Shown here: positions 1-5,811 of the stretch, piece after piece
Numbering within the stretch: the stretch's first letter is position 1
Layout of the letters: every line of letters starts with the position of its first letter
DNA from: CAYTAP01 sp964435775
Lineage (GTDB): Bacteria > Planctomycetota > Phycisphaerae > Tepidisphaerales > Tepidisphaeraceae
Assembly (NCBI GenBank): GCA_964435775.1
Contig: CAYTAP010000062.1
Location: 1 to 22,958 of the forward strand
Direction of reading: 5' to 3'
DNA length: 22,958 nt
Made by a program: the position numbers and the translations under genes
Notes under the pieces: generated by a model
Database searches by the model: none
What the model was told of the DNA's origin: nothing
The model's input: the letters and a program-made list of their open reading frames with translations, nothing else

Positions 1-1461
1 GTCGCTCAGCCCGTTGCGGATGCCGTCCGCCAGCGCGAAGTTCTTGTCTGCCCGCGCCTGGCGACGAAGGGCGATGAGCAGTTGCATCAGTTGATCCGTC
101 AACTGCGTGTCCTTCGGAACCGCACCGATCGGCTGACGGAATAAACCAAGCACCGCGCCCATGTTGCGCAGGCTCATCGCGGCGGCGGCGGCGGCATCCA
201 CCTCCCGTGGTTTCTTCTCCCGCTCCAAGGCGTTCTTCTCGATGAACGCGTTGACCTCCCCCGCCAACTCATGCATCACCGCGATCGCGCCGGCGGTGTT
301 GAAGTCATCATCCATCATTTCCAGAAACTTCATCTGGTAGGACAAGACCGTTCGCGCAAACTCCGCAAGGTCCGTCGCCATCAAACCGGCCGACGCCTGC
401 TTCATGTCGGGACTCGCGTTCTCCAATCGCTTGCCGCTCAGCCGCTCGATCCGCTCGATGAGCCGATGAAACACCGCCAGTCCCTTGCGCGCATTGGTCA
501 TCACCTCATCATTGAACTCAATCGGACGACGATAATGCGTGCTCAAAAGCATGTAGCGGAGCAAATCCGCGCCATACTTTTCAATCAGATCCCGCGCGGA
601 AACGACGTTCCCCAGGCTCCCGCTCATCTTTTCATTGGCCCACTCGCCGCCGGCCATTTTCGTTTTGATCCGCGTCAGGCCGTTGTGCATCCAGAATCGC
701 ACAAAAGGCTGGCCGGTCGCGCATTCGCTTTGCGCCAGCTCGTTTTCATGATGGGGGAAGAGCAGATCAAGCCCGCCGCCGTGCATGTCGAAGGTCTGAC
801 CCAGATATTTCATGCTCATGGCCGAACATTCGATGTGCCACCCCGGCCGACCCGGACCCCACGGGCTGTCCCACACGGGCTCGCCGGGCGCGGGGGTTTT
901 GACCGCTTTCCAAATGGCAAAGTCCGCAGGGTTGCGCTTGCCCGTTGATTCGACGGCGCGAAGCCCCGCCTCCGATTCCTCCACCTTGCGCTTCGAAAGC
1001 TTGCCGTAATCACCATCCCTGGTCACATCAAAATAGACGTTCCCATCCGATGGATAGGCGCTTCCCTTTTCGATCAATGTCGTGCAAAGCTGGATGATCT
1101 CGGGCATGTGATCGGTCGCGCGAGGGAAATAATCGACCGTGTCGACGCCCAGTTGCTGGAGGCAGTCCAGGTACTCGGTCGTGTAGCGGGCCGCCAGCGC
1201 CTCGACCGAGGTGCCGGTTTTGGCCGACGCGTCGATGAGCTTGTCCTCGACATCCGTGATGTTGATGACGAGCGTCACCTCATACCCCTTGTACAGCAGG
1301 TATCGCTTGATCGCGTCGAAGATGACCGGCCCGACCATGTGCCCCAGATGCGGCGGCTTATACACCGTCGGCCCGCAGAGATAAATGCTCACCTTGCCCG
1401 AAACGACGGGCTGGAAGATTTCCTTGTCACGCGTGAGTGTGTTGTAGACGCGAAGACTCAT
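1..1461 (-). CDS. cysS: Cysteinyl-tRNA synthetase, 3' end cut by window edge
   Basis: Class I aminoacyl-tRNA synthetase that charges tRNA-Cys with cysteine in the cytoplasm. Translating the minus strand from the ATG at 1461-1459 gives MSLRVYNTLTRD and 487 codons before the left edge, so only the extreme C-terminus is missing. The HIGH-type signature is HLGH (residues 38-41, in YKPPHLGHM). The zinc ligands are visible as C29 (LCGPT), C212 (WHIECSAM) and H237/E241 (PHHENE), with the spacing known for bacterial CysRS. The second signature reads KMSGS (278-282) instead of the usual KMSKS. The gene lies downstream of ispF on the same strand, a common bacterial neighbourhood, but a 289-nt gap with a palindromic repeat separates them. 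Identity is secure; the KMSGS variant is the only oddity. Confidence 0.97.
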   Translation of the reverse strand, partial: MSLRVYNTLTRDKEIFQPVVSGKVSIYLCGPTVYKPPHLGHMVGPVIFDAIKRYLLYKGYEVTLVINITDVEDKLIDASAKTGTSVEALAARYTTEYLDCLQQLGVDTVDYFPRATDHMPEIIQLCTTLIEKGSAYPSDGNVYFDVTRDGDYGKLSKRKVEESEAGLRAVESTGKRNPADFAIWKAVKTPAPGEPVWDSPWGPGRPGWHIECSAMSMKYLGQTFDMHGGGLDLLFPHHENELAQSECATGQPFVRFWMHNGLTRIKTKMAGGEWANEKMSGSLGNVVSARDLIEKYGADLLRYMLLSTHYRRPIEFNDEVMTNARKGLAVFHRLIERIERLSGKRLENASPDMKQASAGLMATDLAEFARTVLSYQMKFLEMMDDDFNTAGAIAVMHELAGEVNAFIEKNALEREKKPREVDAAAAAAMSLRNMGAVLGLFRQPIGAVPKDTQLTDQLMQLLIALRRQARADKNFALADGIRNGLSD

Positions 1462-1618
1462 GGTTTTTTCAACCGCAATAAAGCCGAAGTTGGGTCAATG
1501 CAACGGGATTGGAAACTATATGCGATGGTGCACCCGATCCGCCACACCGCGAGTTGATCCGGCCGCGCCACAGGAGTAGTCATCACTTGCGGCCTCACGC
1601 GCGGCAGCGGGGAAAATT

Positions 1619-1668
1619 GGAGGGCGTTGCTCCCGCAACGCCGCGGCGTCGCGGGAGCGACGCCCTCC
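1619..1668. repeat. Paired-hairpin palindromic repeat, family A copy 1
   Basis: A near-perfect 24-bp inverted repeat (1619-1642 against 1645-1668, two mismatches). Each arm is itself a hairpin with an 8-bp stem and a 4-nt loop: 1623-1642 (loop TCCC) and 1645-1664 (loop GGGA). The two differences between the arms fall at paired stem positions: T1628-A1637 in the left arm corresponds to C1650-G1659 in the right. A second copy of the right hairpin is at 4540-4563. It resembles REP/BIME elements and sits in the ispF-cysS gap, where it could attenuate transcription or stabilise mRNA; that role is inference. Confidence 0.85.
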
Positions 1669-1750
1669 ATCCATGCACATCGGCCACAATAATTGGCTAC
1701 TTCTTGCGCCACTATATCCGCCAACCGCCAACGCTGCGAGCAAGCTTTCG

Positions 1751-2242
1751 CTATCTAGGGAGTGTCGCATCCCCTTTGGCCAGCAGTAGGGTTGCATGCG
1801 CGGCAATTGCTTCGCCGCGTCCGATGGCGTCGCACTGTTCATTGGTTCCCGCCTTCACGTTGACCAGGCACCCCCCCAACAGATCCGCCAGCGACCTCGC
1901 CATCGCCGCCTTGAACGGCGCCAACCGAGGCCGCTCGGCCAGCACGGTCACATCGCAATTAACGACGCGGAACCCTTCATCCAGCACATCCTCCATCACC
2001 GATTCAATAAACACGCGACTGGCGGCATCCTTCCATCGCGGGTCGCTGTTGGGAAATCGATCGCCGATGTCCCCGCGCCCCAGCGCCCCCAGCAGCGCAT
2101 CGACGGCCGCATGCAAAACCACATCCCCATCGCTATGGGCAACCGGGCTCATCTCCCGTGAAACCACCACTCCCGCAAGAACGAGTTCGCCCCCCGCCTT
2201 CAGCCGATGCAGATCGTATCCATGACCAATGCGATAGCTCAT
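1751..2242 (-). CDS. ispF: 2-C-methyl-D-erythritol 2,4-cyclodiphosphate synthase
   Basis: IspF cyclises CDP-methylerythritol 2-phosphate to MEcPP, releasing CMP, in the non-mevalonate isoprenoid pathway; the active enzyme is a cytoplasmic trimer. The 163-residue product fits the family's usual size of about 160. The N-terminus has the metal-binding D-x-H (GYDLHRL), followed by AHSDGDVVLHA with the next metal histidine, the FPNSDPRWKDA segment, and near the C-terminus GTNEQCDAIGRGE, the counterpart of the usual TTTE...GRGEG motif. The ATG at 2242 gives MSYRIGHGYDLH, matching family N-termini. The frame stays open upstream to a TTG overlapping the hemerythrin stop, but that 31-residue extension has no family counterpart. 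No strong ribosome site precedes 2242. Confidence 0.95.
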   Translation of the reverse strand: MSYRIGHGYDLHRLKAGGELVLAGVVVSREMSPVAHSDGDVVLHAAVDALLGALGRGDIGDRFPNSDPRWKDAASRVFIESVMEDVLDEGFRVVNCDVTVLAERPRLAPFKAAMARSLADLLGGCLVNVKAGTNEQCDAIGRGEAIAAHATLLLAKGDATLPR

Positions 2243-2331
2243 GTCGGTCAATTGGACCATAAACCCCATCCATGTTTCAACCAGCCGGCGCCGCCCAATG
2301 CAGCGTGCCGCCTTGATGGCATGGATGAGAT

Positions 2332-2886
2332 TCAATCGGCTTTCAATCCCCGTCGTTCGGCCATCTCCCGCCCGATGTCGCGGATCGTCGAGCCGTCAAG
2401 CACTTGACTGGCCACGGGGAAGACTTCCTTCTCCTCCATCTCGATGTGATGCGCGTACAGCGCTTTGAGCGCGGCCAGCCGATCACATAATCGCGTCGAA
2501 TCCTCCTGCGATAATTCATTTTTATCAAGCCACACCCGACCAAGTCGATCCACCTCCGCATGTCCCTCGTCGGCCAGCCGGTGGTCTGATTCCAGCGCCG
2601 CCATGCGCTGCAGCGCCGCGTGGGCGCGGGGGTCGCCGTCGGCACGAAGGCGGGGGAAGAGGGATTGTTCCTCATCGGCCGTGTGCTTCGGGGCGGCCAC
2701 GGCAAAATAGCGTAACCCCGTTTCCAGCGCGCCGCGTTGCTCGCCGCTCAGCGCCTGGCCGCGTCCGGCGGACGCCACCTTGAGCAGAATATCGAGAAAC
2801 CGCTCGATCCGACGATGGCAGTCACTGAGCAATCCGATGGGCTGACCAAAGTCATGTTCGGGCTTGGCGCCGAGGGTGACGGGCAT
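2332..2886 (-). CDS. HHE (hemerythrin-like) domain protein
   Basis: A 184-residue, four-helix hemerythrin-fold protein, expected to bind a non-haem di-iron centre and to sense, store or detoxify O2 or NO in the cytoplasm. Likely ligands are H24 (DCHRRIERF), H68/E72 (KHTADEE), H102 (ESDHRLADE) and H146 or H147 with E151 (AHHIEMEEKEVFP). There is no signal peptide or membrane segment. The ATG at 2886 has an excellent ribosome site (AGGAGA, 6 nt spacing). It is divergent from the Rrf2 regulator, and the shared promoter region carries a 25-bp motif also found before the ric gene, so it probably belongs to the same NO/iron stress response. Specific biochemical activity cannot be assigned from sequence. 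Confidence 0.9.
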   Translation of the reverse strand: MPVTLGAKPEHDFGQPIGLLSDCHRRIERFLDILLKVASAGRGQALSGEQRGALETGLRYFAVAAPKHTADEEQSLFPRLRADGDPRAHAALQRMAALESDHRLADEGHAEVDRLGRVWLDKNELSQEDSTRLCDRLAALKALYAHHIEMEEKEVFPVASQVLDGSTIRDIGREMAERRGLKAD

Positions 2887-2979
2887 GGGGTTTCTCCTGA
2901 AGCGGCCTTCCCAACCATGGATTTTTTTATTTTTTTGCCCACGCGCACCGCGTATGGGCTTGCCGGGAACGACTGTTAT

Positions 2980-3008
2980 AGAATAGGATTGGTTATTCCG
3001 GATATCAA
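2980..3008 (-). promoter_or_regulatory. Predicted sigma70-like promoter for the hemerythrin gene
   Basis: On the minus strand TTGATA (3008-3003) is followed by exactly 17 nt and TATTCT (2985-2980), immediately adjoining TATAAC. This would place the transcript start near 2973 and give a leader of about 87 nt. The -35 box lies inside the conserved 25-bp motif at 2995-3019. The ric gene has the same TTGATATCC-R-GAATA core and the same 17-nt spacing, which strengthens the prediction. Confidence 0.5.
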
Positions 3009-3019
3009 CGTTCAGTAAT
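2995..3019. promoter_or_regulatory. Putative Rrf2-family operator, copy 1
   Basis: A 25-bp sequence with core GGATATCAAC that matches 20 of 25 positions of the sequence at 4411-4435. It lies 28 nt upstream of the rrf2 ATG and overlaps the predicted -35 box of the divergent hemerythrin gene, so one bound repressor could control both directions. Assignment to this Rrf2 protein is inference from position, as Rrf2 regulators commonly autoregulate. Confidence 0.6.
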
Positions 3020-3046
3020 CACCCCGTGCGATGACAGGAAACACAA

Positions 3047-3565
3047 ATGTTCAGTCAAACCAGTGAGTACACATTGCGCGTCGTGGTCTTTCTGGCGTCG
3101 ATCGGCGGAAAAGTGGCGACGACGCGGCAAATCGCCGCCGCCACCCATGTACCCGAAGGGTACCTCGCCAAGATTCTTCGCACCCTCGGACGCGCCGGCA
3201 TGGTCACCTCGCAGCGCGGGCTGCACGGCGGATCAACCCTCGCGCAGGATCCCGCCAATCTCACCGTATACGACGTCATGCAGGTGGTGTCGCCGTTGCA
3301 GCGGATCACCTCTTGTCCGCTGCACCTCAAAGAGCATGGGATGGAATTGTGCAAGGTGCATCGCCGGCTCGACGATGCGATCGCGCTGGTGGAAAACGCG
3401 CTGAAGTCATCGACCATCGCCGAGCTGGCGTCGGAAAATTCCATGAAGGTCCCGCTGTCGCGCCTGGGGACCGATCCGGTTGCCACGACACAAGCGGCCG
3501 AAGCGGTGTTCCCCATTCACGTCCGCGTCAATAAAAAACAGCCGGCCAACAGCTCAAGCGAATGA
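3047..3565 (+). CDS. Rrf2-family transcriptional regulator, probably NO/Fe-S responsive
   Basis: A 172-residue winged-helix regulator. The Rrf2 N-terminal pattern is clear: SEYTLRVVVFLA, then TTRQIAAATHVPEGYLAKIL and LGRAGMVTSQRGLHGGSTLA (the wing). Members such as NsrR, IscR and RsrR bind an Fe-S cluster through three cysteines. Here C90, C102 and H105 have the same 0/+12/+15 spacing as IscR C92/C104/H107, but the middle ligand position (+6) is E96. E7 may align with the N-terminal acidic ligand (D8) of Streptomyces NsrR. The ATG at 3047 has a good ribosome site (AGGAA, about 7 nt). It lies between two di-iron stress genes and is preceded by a putative operator, so an NsrR-like role is likely but unproven. 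Confidence 0.92.
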   Translation: MFSQTSEYTLRVVVFLASIGGKVATTRQIAAATHVPEGYLAKILRTLGRAGMVTSQRGLHGGSTLAQDPANLTVYDVMQVVSPLQRITSCPLHLKEHGMELCKVHRRLDDAIALVENALKSSTIAELASENSMKVPLSRLGTDPVATTQAAEAVFPIHVRVNKKQPANSSSE

Positions 3566-3577
3566 GCCATTGACCGG

Positions 3578-3592
3578 CCGGGGTCATCCCGG
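3578..3592. terminator. Weak hairpin between convergent rrf2 and ric
   Basis: In the 37-nt gap between the two convergent stops, CCGGG and CCCGG pair around a 5-nt loop. An alternative 5-bp hairpin, TGACC with GGTCA, overlaps it. There is no T-tract, so this is at best a weak bidirectional terminator. Confidence 0.25.
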
Positions 3593-3602
3593 GTTCTCCC
3601 GC

Positions 3603-4331
3603 TCAGGATGCCGCCGCCGCGATGCCGCCTCCTTCACAAGCCAGCACCCGCGGGAACAAAATGCTGTTCTCTGCGTGAACGTGCCGGTGCATCTGCGCTT
3701 CCATCTCCTCCATCGCGCTGAAGAGCGTGCGGTAGGTGTTGCAGGCGTCCGGCGGAGCCACATAGTTGCCCGTCAACCGGCGCATCGTTTCCATCGCCTC
3801 GCCGGCGTCATCATGCTCGCGGATCATTTGCGCGATAGGCGAATCGATGCCGCTCACCGGGCCGTCGGTTTTGCAGCCGGATTTTTCCAGTCGCTTGATC
3901 AGCGGGAAAATGACCTTCTCCTCCGACTCCATGTGCTCTTCCAACTCTTTCTTGAACTCCACGAACACCTCCCGCAGCTTGAGCAATTCCGGATGGTTCA
4001 TCCCATGCACCGCCGCCACCTTCTGGGTCATGAAATCCAGGCGCGGCAACTCCTGGCGCAACTGATTGTGATAGTGCTCCGTGATGTGGTCGGCCAAATC
4101 GCTCAGGGTTTCCTTCGCCCAGTCGATTTCCCCCGCGCCCGGCGCGGCATCGACTTGGCGAAGATCCGCCAGTACCTGCGACAGATCCAGCTTTTTGTTT
4201 TTACACGCCAGCGACAGCGCCTGCTGCCCGCCGCAACAGTAATCGATTCCGTATTTTTCAAAGACCCGCGCCCGGGCCGGCTGATCGACCACCAACTGCC
4301 CCACCGTCGTCTCTTCCAATGTCTGACTCAT
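3603..4331 (-). CDS. ric: RIC-type di-iron protein for iron-sulfur cluster repair (YtfE/ScdA family)
   Basis: A 242-residue cytoplasmic protein expected to repair Fe-S clusters damaged by nitric oxide or oxidants. The N-terminal ScdA_N/DUF542 domain (about 1-57) carries the YCCGGQ signature (C32, C33). The hemerythrin-like domain follows, with H88, H109, H133, E137, H173, H217 and E221. Their spacing (21, 24, 4, 36, 44, 4) matches the E. coli YtfE ligands except for a 9-residue insertion before H173. The start at 4331 (MSQTLEETTVGQLVV) has AGAGGT 7 nt upstream. The same frame runs open to 4619, but that extension translates the operator and a repeat and is not coding. A copy of the motif found before rrf2/hemerythrin lies about 80 nt upstream. 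Confidence 0.95.
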   Translation of the reverse strand: MSQTLEETTVGQLVVDQPARARVFEKYGIDYCCGGQQALSLACKNKKLDLSQVLADLRQVDAAPGAGEIDWAKETLSDLADHITEHYHNQLRQELPRLDFMTQKVAAVHGMNHPELLKLREVFVEFKKELEEHMESEEKVIFPLIKRLEKSGCKTDGPVSGIDSPIAQMIREHDDAGEAMETMRRLTGNYVAPPDACNTYRTLFSAMEEMEAQMHRHVHAENSILFPRVLACEGGGIAAAAS

Positions 4332-4395
4332 CGCAATACCTCTGCAACTGTTCCCCCAAAAACCAGGCAACCACACGTTGCCCATGAACAAAATG

Positions 4396-4424
4396 AGCGT
4401 AGCACCCTCTATTCTGGATATCAA
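4396..4424 (-). promoter_or_regulatory. Predicted promoter of the ric gene
   Basis: On the minus strand TTGATA (4424-4419), a 17-nt spacer and TACGCT (4401-4396). The -10 is weak (3 of 6 matches), but the -35, the following TCCAGAATA and the spacing mirror the hemerythrin promoter. The predicted leader is about 58 nt. Confidence 0.45.
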
Positions 4425-4435
4425 CATCCAATTAT
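4411..4435. promoter_or_regulatory. Putative Rrf2-family operator, copy 2
   Basis: The second copy of the 25-bp motif (20 of 25 identical to 2995-3019). This copy contains a dyad: TGGAT, 6 nt, ATCCA. It overlaps the predicted -35 region of ric, where a repressor would block transcription. Confidence 0.6.
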
Positions 4436-4486
4436 AAAATAATCGAAACATTCGCCACTGGCGGTTATCCTTCACCATCACAGCGT

Positions 4487-4566
4487 CTTGGAGGGCGGCG
4501 GTCCTCCTGGGTTCGACTGAGCTCGCCGAAGTTCGCCGTGGCGTCGCGGGAGCGACGCCCTCCAAG
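4487..4566. repeat. Paired-hairpin palindromic repeat, family A copy 2 (degenerate)
   Basis: A perfect 11-bp outer stem (4487-4497 with 4556-4566) encloses a hairpin at 4540-4559 that is identical to the right-hand hairpin of the copy at 1645-1664, including its GGGA loop and the following CTCC. The left hairpin of copy 1 is replaced by unrelated sequence containing TTCGACTGAGCTCGCCGAA. It lies between the divergent ric and sugar kinase genes. Confidence 0.75.
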
Positions 4567-4608
4567 TTACGGCGAGAACCAAGACGCCCTGGCAGGAGAT
4601 GCACGGAC

Positions 4609-5559
4609 ATGGCGATCAAACCAGTCGTATTGCTCGGCGAAACGATGGGTCTGTTTCATTCGGCGCAAGGCCCGCTGGAACGCAACCGACCCGTCAGCGC
4701 AGGCTTTGGAGGCGCGGAATCCAACGTCGCCATCGGCCTATCGCGGCTGGGCAAACCGGCGCGATGGATCAGCGCCCTGGGGGATGATCCCTTCGGCTGG
4801 ATGATCCTCAAAACCCTTCGCGGCGAAGGGATCGACGTGTCCCATGTTCAAATGGACGCCACGCATCCGACGGGGCTGATGATGAAGGTGGCCCGCCCGG
4901 GAAATGAGCCGGCCGTCCATTATTACCGGCGCGGTTCGGCATTCAGCCACGTTTCACCTGACTCATTCGACCCGGCCTGCTGGCGCGACGCCTCGGTCAT
5001 CTATTTAAGTGGCATCACACCGGCATTGAGCGATGGGTGCGCGGCGCTGATCCGGCATGTGATCGCCGATGCCAGACAACTGGGCATTCCCATCTGGTTT
5101 GATCCCAACTATCGCCGCAAGCTTTGGAGCGAGGAGGCGGCGCGTCAGGCGATGATCCCGCTACTGGCGGATGTGGATACGCTTCTGGTCGGATTGTCAG
5201 AGGCGACATTGCTCGTGGGGGAAACGGATGCCCCGCTGGCCGCCAGGGCGTTGCTGCAACTGGGTCCCAGGCGGGTCATCGTCAAGCAAGGCTCGCGGGG
5301 CGCGAGCTATTTCGATCATGCCGCAACGCACACCGTCGCGGCGCACGAGGTGAGCGTGGTCGATCCAATCGGCGCCGGCGACGCCTTTGGCGCGGGATTT
5401 CTCGCGGCGCATCTCGATGGCCGACCCCCGGCCGAGTGCCTGAATTGCGCCTGCGCCCTGGGCGCGATGGCGTGCCTTGGTCCCGGCGATTGGGAATCGC
5501 TCCCCACACTCGCGGAGTTGGATGACTTTCTCGCCCGCCGATTCGATGCGGCGCGATGA
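4609..5559 (+). CDS. PfkB-family sugar kinase, probably 2-dehydro-3-deoxygluconokinase
   Basis: A cytoplasmic ribokinase-fold enzyme of 316 residues; KDG kinases phosphorylate 2-keto-3-deoxygluconate for the Entner-Doudoroff or uronate routes. The first PfkB signature GGAESNVAIGLSRLG begins at residue 34, YYRRGSAFSH near 105-114 and DPNYRRKLWS at 165-174 resemble KDG kinases, and the anion-hole signature DPIGAGDAFGAGF (252-264) contains the catalytic base D258. The usual PNExE loop is replaced by VGLSEA. The ATG at 4609 has AGGAG about 10 nt upstream. The gene stands alone between a repeat and a convergent operon, so no aldolase or transporter supports the substrate call. A fructokinase or another PfkB kinase remains possible. 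Confidence 0.85.
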   Translation: MAIKPVVLLGETMGLFHSAQGPLERNRPVSAGFGGAESNVAIGLSRLGKPARWISALGDDPFGWMILKTLRGEGIDVSHVQMDATHPTGLMMKVARPGNEPAVHYYRRGSAFSHVSPDSFDPACWRDASVIYLSGITPALSDGCAALIRHVIADARQLGIPIWFDPNYRRKLWSEEAARQAMIPLLADVDTLLVGLSEATLLVGETDAPLAARALLQLGPRRVIVKQGSRGASYFDHAATHTVAAHEVSVVDPIGAGDAFGAGFLAAHLDGRPPAECLNCACALGAMACLGPGDWESLPTLAELDDFLARRFDAAR

Positions 5560-5602
5560 GGTGAATCGGGAGTGATTCCCTCGCGGATTTTCGCTGGAAG
5601 AG

Positions 5603-5772
5603 AAGACCCCCTCCCCGCCCTCCCCCGTTGGGTACAACGGGAGAGGGAGAAAAACCGCTGGCAATTCGCTGCGCTTCACCGCCATGATCTTCAGGCGTCA
5701 ACTCCGCGCTCCTTGCGATTCTTTTCCCTCCTCCGTTGTACCCAACGGGGGAGGGTAGGGAGGGGGTCTTTC
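5603..5772. repeat. Long inverted repeat, family B, between convergent genes
   Basis: Two arms of about 50 nt (5603-5651 and 5723-5772) are inverted copies with only a few differences. Each contains its own small hairpin: CCCGTTG/CAACGGG with loop GGTA (5624-5641), and CCGTTG/CAACGG with loop TACC (5733-5748). Flanking pyrimidine or purine runs make the full-length stem very strong. It fills most of the 252-nt gap between the convergent kinase and asnB genes, where it could act as a bidirectional terminator. It may equally be a dispersed REP-like element. Confidence 0.8.
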
Positions 5773-5811
5773 TTTGGTGCAAACCTGCGCGAATATCAAG
5801 TCTGATGCGCA

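Noticed and set aside
1509..2225. Frames running through the ispF-cysS gap and antisense to ispF
   Set aside because: They owe their length to the palindromic repeat (EGVAPATPRR-type translation) and to antisense ispF; the composition is not protein-like.
4411..4435. FNR/CRP-type site (TTGAT-N4-ATCAA) in the shared motif
   Set aside because: Only one half-site (TTGAT) is present in each copy; the other half does not match, so an Rrf2 operator is the better reading.
4332..4619. A 96-residue N-terminal extension of RIC
   Set aside because: It translates the operator, promoter and family A repeat; the YtfE/ScdA family starts near the ATG at 4331, which has its own ribosome site.
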